Positions 28,801 to 43,800 of a DNA stretch of 64,000 bases are shown one piece after another. The notes below the pieces were generated by a model. The model was not told the origin of the DNA, ran no database searches, and worked only from the letters and a program-made list of their open reading frames with translations. The translations under genes were made by a program, and so were the position numbers. Positions within the stretch are counted from its first letter, which is position 1. Each line of letters opens with the position of its first letter. Origin of the DNA: Galaxea fascicularis (lineage: Eukaryota; Cnidaria; Anthozoa; Scleractinia; Euphylliidae); assembly GCA_948470475.1 (NCBI GenBank), contig OX419337.1:23523791-23587790 (forward strand), given 5' to 3'.

Positions 28801-31800
28801 GCTAAAATTTTAACAAATCTTCACCGAGATGCTAACCTATGAGAAAGCTCCTTGACGACAAGTAACGACAAACACTACATCCAAGGAACGCTACGTCCTT
28901 CCTCACCCCTCCCCCTGCTGATTTTCTAAGGAGTCATACTTGTCTATCAATTAGGTCTCGATTACGCATATTACCCCCACTATAGAGGACTAAGCTAAGA
29001 TGAGCTTTATAATCACCTAGTAAGTGTAACATGCATAAACTACACTGACCGTATATCTCCCTAGTTCTTTTTCCACTTCTTCCAGCGTGTTAACGTTCCT
29101 GTGAGATTCTAACACTACAAGTGCCTCGTCCAGCCAGGTTAACTCCTCGCCCAATCCAGATTCGAAAAGTTCCAGTTGCGGTAACATCTGCTTTAATGTT
29201 AGGTACCTGGAAGAAAGAGAAAGCTCATCACTTAAGTATAAAGCCACACAAAACAGCAATTATTGATCCGTACTTTTCTACGGCGGAGGTGGCTGTAACT
29301 CTTGAGTGTGTGGATAAATCCTAAAGTGTGACCATTCAAATGAAAGCTACTGAGCAGTTCCTTCCTGTGGTGCTGCTTATCACGCTGTACAAGGTGGTTC
29401 TATCTTTTGCGTCTGTGGATGAAATCCTAAAGTGCGACCATTCAAATGAAAGCTACTGAGCAGTTCCTTCCTGTGGTACTCTTTATTATGCTGTACAAGG
29501 TGGTTCTAACTTTTGAGTCTGTGGATGAAATCCTAAAGTGTGACCATTCAAATGAAAGCTAGATAGATAGATAGATAGTTTATTCACCTTAAAAACTTGC
29601 AGCCAAAAGCTGAATTGCGGTAAGGCTTACAAATACAAAATTTACAACTTATACTACATAAAAATTATTAAAGAATCACACATTAAAAGCATGCGTCAAA
29701 TTCCTATATACAGTAAGAAACAAATTTATATCTAGTTCTCAGCTACTATGAACAAAACTTAAAAGAAAACTATTCTTGCATCTTTCAGTCTTACATTTCG
29801 GACGAATAAATGTTCTTTTTTCTCTCAGATAGTAGCTTGGTTGGTATCTACTTGGAAGTAGTTTATGAAGACTGTGAGATTGATTTGCACATATTTCATC
29901 GAACAACTTTGCTGCAATTGACTCTCTTCTATCATACAGTGTTGGAAGTCCAGACAGCTCTAGAGCCTTAGCATACGATAGTTCGGGGTAAATAATCTTC
30001 ATAGGCTACTGAGCAGTACTTTCCTGTGGTGCTGTTCCTTATGTATGTGGAAGAAATCCTTAAGTGTGATCATTCCAGTGAAAGCTACTGAGCAATACTT
30101 GCCATTGACACTAGTGGTTATAACAGCAGGTGGCCAATTTATTTTTTGACGTTTTTGGTAAAGGAAAAAAGCGTACCTATGCGGTACAGAAGCTTTTATC
30201 TTCTCAAATCTGCGGTTGATATTTGACAAAGTGGCATTAATAGAAGAGGCCATGTCCGTTTTGAAGTCCTTCAGGATGGCTTTAGTGAGTCTGTTTAACG
30301 ACAGCACGTTTGATTCACACTCCTCTATCTCCCTTTGAGTCATCTAAACACAGACAAAGAAACACAATGAAAGTTCAATCTTGGCAAAGATGCAGTTATG
30401 AATTACAAATTAAATTCTAAGTTGACTTGTGTCTCATCTAATTATATTACTTCAGTTATTATTTCACGTTCAGGATATTCGGTAACAAACAAAAAAGAAC
30501 AAAAGTTTTAGTTCTTCCAGACTCCAAGAAAGAAGGTATGACTAAAGCTACTGGCAAAAGGATGACCGAAGAAAGAGGAAGGTAAATGTGCTTATTATGC
30601 AACTAGCTTGAGGCAAATTTAGTTTGTACTATGCCGTTAAACGACGTTCTTTTACATCCATCACTAACCAACAAAAGAAAGCAAATTTAAGCCAACGAAA
30701 GCGGCAGAGGCACCAGTACTCCAGCTGTTACGAGCTCCTGCCCTTAACCTAACCTTAAGGTATGTTTTTTATTCGAGTGTCCTTGCCAAGCTTTGTGATT
30801 GGCTGGTAAAACTCGCGCCACTTTCTCCACAAATGAGAAAGAAAATTAAAAGTAATTTTATTTGGTTGTTCGCACGCAATTTCCCGCGCTTCATCGAGGC
30901 GGCTGCAAGCATTTCCTTCGCATTCTGATTGGTTCTTTGCTCATTTTGCATTTGTCGTGATTAGCTAATGTGATTACTTGGTTTTGGTTTTAGGCTCTCA
31001 GTGAAAAGCGATGTACCTGATGCACCCTCCCCTTACTCACCTCCAGCCTATCGGTTCGTTCCTTTACAGCTTCGTACGTCCCTTCTACAGTAGAAGACAC
31101 AAACACCTCAGCATCAAAGATCCAGTCCATCACCCCATCAACAGTCTCCTCGAATTTCTCCAGTTTGGCGTTCCGCTTGTCGCATTTCATGATACGCGAA
31201 TATCGCCTGATAATACGATTCAAGCGTCGATCCACATCACGGAGAAGCTGGCTGACCTCGATTGTCACTCGGTCTTGGCAATGCGCCAGAACTGTTTTAC
31301 TGTAATCCTGGGCTGTGGATACATCAGACTGGATTTTCTCGACGTCTTTCAAAAAATCCTGAGTATTGAATGGCAACAGAGACTTAACTACCTCAAGGGA
31401 GGTCGAGCATTTCCTGCCCAATAATTATAATAATTAATCGTTATTAATATTGTTATTGATTATACATTAACATTAATATCTTCAAGGATAATGATACAAA
31501 TACCAACAACAAATATATAAAAAACAGAACAACATCCTCTACAAAATTCATCTGTTATGTTGTCTATCAAAACTACTTCTGCAACGTTAATCCGGTAGAA
31601 AAGTGTCTCTCTGCAAATAAAAGTCCAAGCACAGTAACTGACAGATGAAAACCTTCTTCAGTCATACCTTGGACGACGGGATTTGGAAAACACAAATCTT
31701 TTCGTTGCTTTTCCTTACCTCAAACATTTCACCACCGTTACTGCAGGTCAGCGGCTCAATTCACGCAATCATCCGACAGATGAATTACCTACAAGTCGAC

Positions 31801-34800
31801 TCTAGTCGACAGAGATCGCAAAAACGAGAAACCGAAGAAAGACGAGCACTCGATCTCTAAGAGTAACGTGTTCTACATAACGTACCTTACAAGCCTTAAG
31901 AGTTCCATTACTTATCAAGCCCTCTGCATCTTCCATCCATTTACCCACAGACTCCATCAGCGTGTCAAACGTTTTCCACTTCCTGTTAACTTCCTCAAGC
32001 TGTCTATGACATGAGGTGGCTTCTTCCGCCATTTTGTCCACTTGCTGATCCACATTCCAGATAAGGTTTTTTACTTCCATCGTACGGGATTCTGGCAGAA
32101 TGTTCATGAACGCGTCCCCAGTCTCGTGCAGGCTTCGCCGATACTTTCTGCATTTCTTCAGGAACATTTTGTCCAGGAAAAACAACTGAGGAAAGAGTTG
32201 TTTGAAAAACGAAATCACGACACAAACCATCGATCTCAGTTTACTCCAAAGAAATGGAAAATTTAAAAGCAAGGTAAAAGTATTGGGGGAAAATTACTCA
32301 CGACAAATTTACCACTATATTCCCATCTGTAAATCTCACAATTTTAATACTTTTGAAATCAGCCAGAAGAAATTGTATTTTGATGACAATAGACATACCG
32401 TGTATTCTCTGAGGGCCTTGTCTACATGAGCCTGCGATGTGTATTTGACAGGTTTACCATTCAGTTGTTTACGCCCTGCCTCTAACAAAACAAGGATCTT
32501 TGATCTGGAGTTCTCATAAGCGAGTCTCAGCAATCGATCGGCGGACTTCTCTCGAACTGCTTTGATGCGATCGTCCACTTCTTTAAGCAACGAAGCATCC
32601 AGCACAACGTCTTCCTCGCCTCCAGACTGGAGAATAGCGTCCAGGCCCTTACAGTGCTCGTCCAAGTCCCTGAAGAAAGTCTGGGTGTGGAAAAAAGGTT
32701 CTCTTACTATGGACAAAAGTGAAGCGACTGTCCTTGAAGTGTAACGTAAACGGAACCTAGACCCAATTTTTTTTCGCAAAAATAAATCTTTGCACTTGTT
32801 CGAAAAACATTGCGCCCTTTTTTGTTCTTTTTTGCCAAATGTTGGCTTTTTATGGGTATCCAAACTTACGAAAACGTAAGCATCACTTGGTGCACGACCG
32901 AGCCAGAAGGGGCGTGGCTCTATTCTCGATTTTACGTCAAAAACTGCTTTGCATGCATAGTTACAAAGACTTAATGCGATGTCCCCTATAAGCGAGGAAA
33001 TTCTTCATGGTGATGCAAACTGCAAGGACTCACAAGGCGTTCAGCTGAAGCCCGTTCTGCACTCTAGAGTGATCAGAGAGCTTTGGAGACAATGCCAAAT
33101 AGAAACCTAATGGGGCTGTGAATTTTAAGGTGAGGATAGAGTGCGCCCATAACTACACTCCCTTTGCCAGAGCGTGGGGGCATGGGGTCAGATCATTCAT
33201 TCCGATGACTTACTACGACTTTTGACGACATCCATCGCAATTAAAGCCAAAAGGCGTAAGAATATATCAACACACCTCATGCTGTCTCAAAATAAATTTG
33301 GGAGGAACTTCGCAGATCCAGTCCTCTTCCGTCTCATAATAGTTGAGGAGGGCCTCGGCCTCGTGTAACCATAGCAACAAGTTACCAAACCTGCCATCCT
33401 TCCTCACGCGACGTCCTACTTCCCAGATCTTCTCCTCCAACACAGTAACCTTTTGTTTCACTATTTCCCACTTGGTGACCAGCACTTGAAGTTTGTCCTC
33501 AGGGAGGGAGTACTGGGGGTACTTTGTCTCGATTATCCGGCTGATGTGGTATTCACGCCTTTGGATTTGTTGTCGAAAGATCTGAATCTGCTTCTATTGA
33601 AGAAAAGTAAAACAACCAGACAGTAACGAAGTGCAATTTCGTGTTAATAAAAAAAACATCCCGTTTGCATTGCTCCCTATTCCTGTACCTTGATAAAATA
33701 TGAGGTTATTGTTATGAAGCTGCCAACATATACATCATTATATCACTGTTTGTTATGACATTCACCGGCTTGGTTACGCAGTAGACAAAACCAAAAGCAA
33801 CGTAGCAGTAATTTCTTGTTGTACCGCTGTACAGGGTGGATCTAGCATTTCAGTCTGTCAGCGAAAAAACAAGCTGTAAAGCAAAAAATTTCAAATGGTA
33901 TGTATACTGCGGAATTTTTCAAGTGGTAGAGAATTAAACATTCTAGCTGACCCGTTAAATGTGTTATTTGATTTTACCTCGGAACAGTTTGTTGACATTT
34001 TAACACGAGAGCCTTCAAGCGTACACCAAACAAGTACAGCCTCATGTTGAAAAAAACTTGACTCTTGCTGTAACAGCATGCATTAACCTAAAACGGCTGA
34101 CTCGCCTTAAAAGCTGTCATCACCCCGGGCTATTGTAGCTTAGTTTATCGGATGGCTTCAGTGATGCGAGAGATTTTATCAATGCAAATGTCGGTCACTA
34201 ATCAGTTGTAATTGTTTTTCTGGGATGCTGATTATTATGAGACCAGAATGGCGCATAACAAGACAAACAAAGGAAAGCTGTTCAGCCGTGTCTGTTGATG
34301 ACCTCTCTGACAGGTGATGTAGTAAATATTGTGAATGATGTATATGAAGTAAATCATATAAGAACTGCGGAAATGAAATCAAATGAAGGATGATCCTGGC
34401 AGTTGTGAAAGCAATTCATGCAATAGACCGTTTTACAGTTGTGGCTGAGTTACCTGACCTGTGAATGGAGGCGAGGCTGAGGGTGACCTTGTTTTGATAC
34501 AAACCTCTCTGTTTTTCTTATGTAAATGAAGACTAGTTAGCATTACAACATGATTTACATGATAAAAGCAGTGAGGTCTCTATCAAAACAACGTCACCGG
34601 CAACCTCGCTGCCATTCATAGGCCAGGTCACTGAGCGAACAACTGTAAAATGGCCTATTGCATAACGAGGCCTGAAAAAAAAAACCGTTGAAGTCCTGAA
34701 GTTTTTTTCAGGCTTCTTTACGCAATTGCATAAAGGAATCTCACTGAAACAACTTAATCACCATTTTCAGCATCTACTACATTTACCCCATAACTGACCT

Positions 34801-37800
34801 GCCCCATCTTATAACTAAATCTGCACCGTGTGTATCTTCTATTGAGTCATTTTGAGCGTAGACAATAATTATTAAACCCAGACTCACCGCTTTACGTTTC
34901 TTTTTTGTTTCATCTTCTTCACTGTCTTCACTCCACTGTTGTGCCATCAATGACGCCCGTTGCTCCACATCATTTAACCAGTCAATAATCTCTTTGTATT
35001 CCTGCTCTATGTCTCTTTTTTCATCTCCCACTTCGAACTCCTCGTCTTCATCCTGTTCACGTAACACACAAAAGGCACTTTTTACCTCAGGTCGGGGACA
35101 TCAAACAATTTAGAATTTAAGCACTCGGCTTATGTTCTCTGAAAGTTGTTCTAATTAGTCTAATTTTGTTTGTTTGTTTGTGTTGCTATTAAGATTATTG
35201 GTTTGTTTATTTTTCGGTTTTGTGGGAAAACCTTCAAGGAAGCTTGCTGTCAGGTATGGCTTCTTTATGGTGGAAAAATTGCATTTCATAATTGGGTGCA
35301 AAACCCTTGTAATCACGGATCAACGTTTAACTCGAATATCCCTTTCTAAGTGATTCTGAGGCAAAGTGTATAAGGGTGTATAACTCTCCACACAGGCCTA
35401 CTTGTTTGCGATTGCAAAAGGTTGGCCGAACGGGCCGAATTGAAGATGGGTAGAACTGGAGATGCTTTTCCAAGTTCAGCTTCAGAACGGGAGTGACATG
35501 CGTTATACAACCTTATGAAGGAACAACTTCTGTAAAACTCGCTGTAGCTGATCAAATTACTTTTCACGGACAAAGAACCAGACTTGAGATCTCCAAACAT
35601 CAATAACGTTAAGTTACTTCTCCTTAGACTTTACACAAGATATTCCGTACAAAGTTCAGTTCCTTTCAATTAGAAAAGTACGCAATCTTTTTCAGTAACA
35701 AAAGACTACGGCACCTAAAAGCGTTTCAACACAAATTCAGAGCCTTCGAAAAGTAGACAAATTAATCCCACTCTCATATGTGAGGTAAGAAAAAGCATCG
35801 CCTGACATTTGCTAACATCTTGCGTGATTCGCGTGATGTACTGTAGTTACTAGGTCACGCTTACGCGTGCTTAGCGTCAGGCATCAGTTTCGCTTCCTTA
35901 GAGATTTACACTTGACAGGAAAACAAAGTCAGAAGTCTAGAATACGATGAAAGATACGAAATTCACCCGAAGCAGTTCACAGTAAGCCAGGTTTTTAAAA
36001 GCGGAGCTCGATCGCGCTGTCAAACATATGAATAACACTTTCTTTTGTAATCACTCAGAACATAGTTATACCGCACGACATTTCAAGTAAAGGCTGAGGA
36101 AATGAAACAATCTATACGTTCAGGGCAGATTGTTTGAAAGCGATTTTCAATTCATTAAATGCAGACACAATAACATTTCCAGCAACGCTTACCATTAGGT
36201 TGCGTTTGACAAAGTAATCATCAACAAACCCTTCCTCGTCGTGATTGAACCCAGCGCGACCTTCAGCTTTCGCGCTGAAACAAGCGAAAATGCAGCTAAA
36301 TCTGTTTAACAGTCGTCTGGGCGTTTTCGGTTTTGAAAGCATTGACTTGAGCGCTTTGAAAAAACCTCCACGGTAGAGAACTCAAGCGGGTAATAGTTAG
36401 TCACCATATTTCGTGCATTGTACAGAGTCCTAACCCAGGTTACCGTGCGGGATGCCCAGACGCCAACACACACTTACCTATCCCCTAACCATTCAGATTA
36501 ATGGCCACATTTCCGCTGGAAATTCTTTAAATGGATTACTACAGTGCCTTTTTCTTCAGTTTATCTCCACACAATGAAGGATTCTATTTCAGCAGTGTCC
36601 CAAACACATCAAACGGCGCGGGCGGCCAGAAAAGGAATAAAAACAAATAACAACCTGCTCACAACAAAACCGTGTATCGGTCATGTTTTTAAATACATGA
36701 CCTAATAAACAATCAGTCACAATTACCGCAGATTAAATCACTCAAAATTAACCTTGGGACAAAAATTGTGAAAGTTCCCCTGATAACCATATGCCTTAAC
36801 AGGAGTGAGGTTCGGCGGATAAAAATTAAACATCATCTTGACTGAATAGGTCTCTTATTTAGATAAAGTTTACACGACACTTGAGAAAAAAACTAAAATT
36901 ATCTTGAAAAATTTGCCTTCAAATATAACTATAAAGGGTGTACAATAATCCCTCTGCAAACCTCAATAAATTAAATTCTCATTTCAAGTTGCGGTTTGAA
37001 TGTTTACAAAAGCTTTCCTCGAAAGGATTTATCAGCAGGATTAAGACGGACAAATAAAGTCATGTTATCTCAAGAATGCAGTAGTAGATGTTTACAGACG
37101 CATTCTTGTCAGTCACTGGCGTTATTTCAGGAGGTTCAACCAAACACTGATGCCAAGGAAACATGGGGCTTTAACGTTGAACTTAAAACTGTTAATAGCA
37201 CCAAAAAACAGTGAAGAACAAAAACGTTGCAAGAATCCTGCACAACAATAAGCTAACGTTTTAAATGACAAAATGAAACAGTCACGAATGCAACTCAACT
37301 GCCCTACAGAAATTACTCATGGAATCTAAAAACTACTAGAATTAGTGGTAAAAACGGGTGTCTACAAAACTAAGATCGAAGACCCTCCGAAAACTAAAAC
37401 AATGTCTCGCGTGTGGCTTTGCTAGCATTGATGGTAATGGTAATCAAACTGATGGGATTCCGTAAGAGTTCTGATTTATCGAGTGACTTGTCTGAGATCC
37501 TTATAAAATGGAGACGAACGATACATAAACACTTGTACTGATGTCTTCGTAAAGCTATAGTCCTTTATATATCAGGAAACAACAAGTTTCTAGCATCACA
37601 AAGTTAAATTGTAGCTGTAACAAAACTTTCATTGGAGAGACAGATGAAAGTGATGACGGAACGAAACTGAAGACGCGCAAACAATAACAAGAATAAATAA
37701 CAATAGGGCAATTTTCGGGGGCGGGCGGAGGGGTCTTAGTTTTCTAGTTTTTGGAGGGTCTTAGTTTTTTAGTCTTGGGGCGGTCCTAGGTCTTAGTTTT

Positions 37801-40800
37801 CTAGACATCCGTGGTAAAACAGGACAACGTGAATGAATTGAGTGTAAAAACGATATTTGGCTCCGAAGGTTTCCTCAACTGTTCTTTAGCCTTTTTCCTC
37901 TAAGAGGCTTGCAACGTGTTTTCTTGCGGTAATATCGCCAAAACTAACAACAATGTAGTTCAACCTGTCCACATACTAAAGTTATCTCAGACACGAGGCC
38001 AGGTGATTTCCAGACAGACAGCAACCTGCTTCTCCTTACAATTTACATCAGACAGCTCGCGTTACACTGTTAATTTGCATGATTAAAATGCTTTCGTTGA
38101 CGCGACCCGGGTGTCTATATTCTGTAAAGGAGTTAGATCTATTCAATTTTTCAATATTGCAGTCTACAGTGAGAAACCTCTATGTGTAGTAGTGAATCCT
38201 GCTGTCGTCTCTGTGATTGGTTGGATGTTGTATGGAATGCTAATTCGTTTTGCTTGTTCTTTGATTTTTTTTCTTCGTTAAGATATATCAAGCAAGAAAA
38301 ATTCCAAACGTATTGTGCGGATATTCCATTCATTCACCACCAATTTCTAAGAAATAGCATTTACATTTAAATAAAAAAATTGTATTTTTAAAGTTTGTCT
38401 GAAATAATTCTCTGATCCCAACCCACGTCTCCTTGTGGCAAAATATTATTTCATCCCCATAAAATATACCTGCTAGATTTGCGGGTGCATTCCGGTTTAT
38501 AAATTAACCCTTCGCCTCACGGTACATTAGCCATCAAACATTTCAATGAAAGTTAACAGAGATATCCTTATACAGACATCAAAACCAAGCTTTGTCGTTC
38601 ACACCAAACAAGGAGATTTGCATTTAGCAGAGGAAAAACAATACCAAACTACCGAACTCAAATCTCAGGTTCAGACTGCAGCACTCACACAACACACAAG
38701 TATGAAATTTACATTTATAGTACAGTTAGAAAAGTTCCAAAAATATCACAAGTAATGTTTTAGGAGGCTAAAATTCAGACTTAAATATCTGCAATAAAAC
38801 TGTTATTACCTCAGTGAAAAATACGTGGGTAGATATGAGCCGATGTTTTCACCTCCGCAGTCGCTAACGTTTAATCAAAGTAAACTTCAGAGTTCGCACT
38901 TAATAAAAAAAAATTAATGACAGTCATATTCAATACCAAAAAAAAGGTCAAACCGATTGGCACAATTTGCAATTATTTTGCATAACCGAATCGAACTTCG
39001 AACACACTGATTTATTTTTAGTCCTTGCATTTATAATATGACTTAGTCTATTACCGACGACAAAATTATGAGAAAAAAGAAGTTTAAAAAAATGAACTTG
39101 AAAATGCATTAACACTCATATCAAAACGTGTTTTAAGGAGTCTAGTTTGATTTATCGTAACTCTCACCTTAGAGTATCCGTTTCCATCTGTTCTGCCTTG
39201 TATCGAAAAAATATTGCAAGAAAAAAAGGTTAAAGATTTGTTTAACGGTCAGTCATGTTACTTACACTGCTGCATTTGATTAATGAGTACCGACCTCTAA
39301 AAATAAAAGGCAAACCAAATACAAGGGCCATCATCCTTCGGGCAAGCGCGCCATCACCGGTTTAAATGAATATTCATAAATTAAAGGACAACATCTGCTT
39401 TCAGAGGCCAAAAACCCGAAAATAAAATATAGCTAAAGATGACGATGGAAAATAACGCAGACATTTTGTTATCTTTAAATGTGGGTTAAAAAACACAATA
39501 ACAAGAATAAAAATAGTCTGAATTAAAAAAAGAATTATAAGCTCACTGAACTTAAATCCATTTAAAAAATAACATTCGAGTTAAAAATGCAACTGAGTAA
39601 GAGACGTTGCTTAATCTGGCGGCAAAGTCTTTCAAAGTTTCATTAATGCCAACAAATTTCCAGTTGACAATTTAAAATGAAAAGAAAGTTTTCCTCGTCA
39701 AATTCTCCAAGGTACGAACGTTGAAAAATGTTGCACCGAAATACCAAATTTTAGACTATAAAAGTTATCTACTCCGCGTTAGATGTCGAGTATTGGTAGA
39801 CTGGAATTTTAAAAGTTATCATCGAATATTAATGAACTTTAAGATCTTAATTCGAGTTGGAGATATCTGACTCAAATGTAAACGAACTCTCCTTCCAGAT
39901 TACGGCTGGAATTTAATAGAATATCACTCCGCCAAGCAAGGCGTGACAAATGGACTTTGCAAAAAGGTTCAACATTGCATGACACAAACGCAGGAAATCG
40001 CTCTCCTCGTTTTTTTGGTTGTTCCCTTATACGAGATCAAGTCATGCAATCTAAGTGTATGCATGGAAATGATGAAGTGTTGCGTGACTTATGGTGGAAA
40101 AGAAACACGAATCTGATTATGGGAAAAATTTCAATGCGATCAATTACGGAAGGCAATGTTAAAAAAGGAAAGCCTTTGTGCAATTCAAACGAACTACGTT
40201 AATAAATCTTACGAACATCCATCACTCCGCTAGAACATGCAATTTTGCGATGAAAATCACCTTGCGATGAAAATCACCTTACGATACAAATTGCATTCAG
40301 AATACTTTAATTGCAATCCTTACCATTCATCCTAAAAAATACAATCTTTTAAAAACCTAGCTGATTATTGACGTATGACAACAAAGAGTATGTCCTCAAA
40401 TTTGGAAAAAAAGACACAGTATCACATGGAAAATATACGTTTAAATAAAATGCAAATGTTTGCAACATCATCTGAAGTAATAACAGTATGGTTTCTTTTT
40501 CAGCTGTTTTCAAATTCACACCAGTAAAAGCAATCACCCTGATCTTATTGAAATTCTGAAAGGATAACCAAAAGATTCACCGCAAAACTAAGACAACCAC
40601 TCGCACATTCACATTCATAAGAACAGTAACAGTTTCATCGCGAAAACGTTAAATGATATGTATTTGAATGAGTAACAAACCCTCATACCTTGAAGGTCAA
40701 CTTCCAGGAAAAGCTACAGTGCTTTTTAAATGACAGGGAACTGGCAAATCGAGCGAATTCACCTTAATCGTGTTGAAATACAGAGTTTTAGCCTCAGGCA

Positions 40801-43800
40801 GGAGTTTAATCATCCACTGCCTGTTCATCAACATAAACACAACGATAAAAAATATTTCCTTTTATCAATATTTATAAGAGGTGGAATATTTTAGCAAGGT
40901 TAGGGGTATCGTGGAAACAGCGTGAATTGTGAAATGTAAACACCTATTAAACTTGCTAGGATTATAACTACCTTCTCAGTTTGGCCACATTATCTGAAAC
41001 GGAAACAACTCTCACGGCCATATTTTGGATCCGAAGTGACAAATGGGATATTCCATGATATACAACGAGAAAGCATTGCATAACCATTTTATATCAGGCA
41101 CAAGGAAAAGAACATACAATAAATGAGAAAGAATCCCTGTGACGGAGGGGCAGGCTGGATGGAATACCGACGAATATACAACAGCTTTCCTACATTCTGA
41201 TTGGGTGTACTTTCTATGGCATGGTATAAGTTATGATATAACGTAAACTGCAAATGGCATTCTTCACCAGCTACAGTACAAAACTGCATCTCCTGACTTG
41301 ACCCAGATGAATAAATCACCATCCATAAATCATTCATTTATTCGTAACCGGTTTGAACCCAAGAGTCAAATCGTAACTTGCATGGTTTTGTGATTGAGAC
41401 TGGATGACGTTGCGACACCCTGAGTGGAAGTCATCATCAGAGTCAAGTGACTTCCGCTAATGCTGTCGAAACATCATTCAGTGTCACCACAAATAGTCCT
41501 TGTCAGGACTACGCTCACCTGGACAATCTACTCTTCGTTTATTGTTCAAAAAAGAGAAAGTTTATTTTTTAAAAATCAGCTTCCTACCTCAGAATCCTCC
41601 AGTTCACTAGATGATGACGACTCCACATCCATAGGTGTTGGCGCAGTTAAACTGTTCTTTCGTGACGTAACAAGTGTCCCGGCAACACTTGCTCTCTTCT
41701 TATGGCCTGTGTCAGTATGGTAACTGGAAACCAAAAGTTTTTTGCCATCTGATGCGAGCGACAATCTCTTGCTTTTTAATCGCTCGGAATGATCCAAAGA
41801 CACTGATATTTTACCAGAGCTCATTCGTGGCTTCTTTGGGGCACTGGATTTGGGCGTAGGGCTGGTGGAGCGAGTATCACGTCTCTTTGGAGGCGAAAGA
41901 TTTGGCTCTGGTGACGAGGTGTCCATGAGCTCCTCCGAATTTGAGGCTCTAGCACTGGGACTAGGGGTCCCAGATTTCGCTTCACTTATACTGGCCGTGC
42001 TCAACTTGCCTTGGCTACGTTTCACCTTTCCGCTTCCCGAGGGAGGAGTGGGTGAAGGCGTCCGCCCATCTTTGCTTTTCACAGGTGCGGCGCTTCTTTC
42101 GGACTGTTCAGCTTGTTTTGTGGGAGAGGTGGGTGAGGTTTTAACTTGTTTCTTGGGAGGGGTGGGTGAGGAGCTACCAGCTTTACCCCCTCCCCTCTTT
42201 GTTGGTTCCGCTGGTTCTGGACTAAGCGTTCTGGTTCCGGTTTCCTTTGATGTTGATGGTGATTTCTTTGATGAGGCTTTAGCGGGTGAAGCGGCTCTTC
42301 TTGGAGACTTGCTTTTCTCAGACTCTAAAGTGTCACACAATGTGGCCAGGTAAGTAACAATCGATCTCTCGTCAGGTTTCTCCACATCAACATCTGTAAC
42401 GTCAAAAAGAGGGAATTACATTTAAATCCGGCAATATTCAAAGAAATCGGAACAACTGGTACGCACTGCAATGATTCGTTTAATAGACGTCACCTACGAC
42501 CTTCAAAGTTGATCGAATTAGTTACATGGAACGAAATCTGATTCTACGCGAGTAAAAGAATAAGCAAAACTTTCGTGTTACCATGAGAAACGACATGTAC
42601 TAGTACCAGCTGTAACAACGTCCAAGATAAAAAATTTAACTCAATACGAAACAAATATGCACAGCGTGAAGATGGAAACTGGTGGATATAAGGCAACATC
42701 CAAAAGCCAAAAAAGGAGAAAACGTGCGCAAAATTGTCAGCAATGCCGAGGGGGGTGGGGGGAGGGGAACGAAGGAGGGTCGTCCATGCAACATCAGAGA
42801 CAAGCAGCGCTATGAACCAATCAGAAGATGAGGAAAACAGATGCGTCAAGAGCAGGAACTGACCTTCAGGTTCCAATAGCCTGGGGACATTCAGGTGTTT
42901 CTCAGCTAAATCAAAAGCTTCTTTCAGATTGCTAGTATTGTCACGTGACTCCATAGCACTGAGATCCACTAAATCTGGCCTAAAGAAAGGAAAAGCAGCA
43001 TACGAATGAGAGAAAAATTCTCCACTTCAGGTCAAAGAACTGCACACTCTTTCACTCAAACTTACAATTAAGCTTAAGAAGACTGGGAAATAGGGTCAGA
43101 GGTGCAAACTCAACCTTAGGTTGGTGCTGAACTGCGCTCATTTTGACTTCTAATTGTTTAGTTGAGAGGGAAACTGTCAGACAATAGTTTAAAAGACAGC
43201 AAGATACAAGATACAGGTATGTTACATTTGAACATGGAGCTCTGAACCCACCTAAATGCATGGATGATATGTAAAAAGGCCTGGCCATTCTTCCAGCTGG
43301 CGCCAAAGTCCTTCACAGCTTCACTTGATCTGAAGAAAAAATGTAAGGGGATAAAATGAAGGCAAGTGCCAGTACACATATATGACAATATGGCTTTTAC
43401 ATGGTCAGTGAAGAAAAAATGCCTGAAACACTGAAAACAGTTTTGGCACAACCAAAATTAATATTTAAGGCTTGGACAAGACAAGACACATTGACCAAAA
43501 AGATGGAAACGAAAAACAGGCTAACATGGTATTTAAGATCAACCAGTTCTAGTTTCTATTACTAGATGTAATTTTCATTATGAAGAAACAATGGCTGCAG
43601 AACATTCAGCAATCTGCTTGGCATTGTGTTGTGAACCAAACGACTAAGAAAACTGAGAATTAGCCCCTGTTTTTAAGGCAATATCAAGTTTTGAACTCAT
43701 GAAATTACTATCAAATATTCATAAATATATCTACCCAGTTTGTCAAAGGTAAGTAGGAATAAAATTTTACCCTGTAGCTTTTTCAGCTGCTTTGCGAGAC

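Noticed and set aside
35346..35603. 85-codon minus-strand frame that could be another alternative exon
   Set aside because: No good donor in frame at its end and no resemblance to known nesprin segments.
41850..42353. 167-codon plus-strand frame opposite the Ser/Pro linker exon
   Set aside because: It is the antisense shadow of a low-complexity coding exon; the Gly/Val/Leu-rich translation mirrors the Ser/Pro codons.
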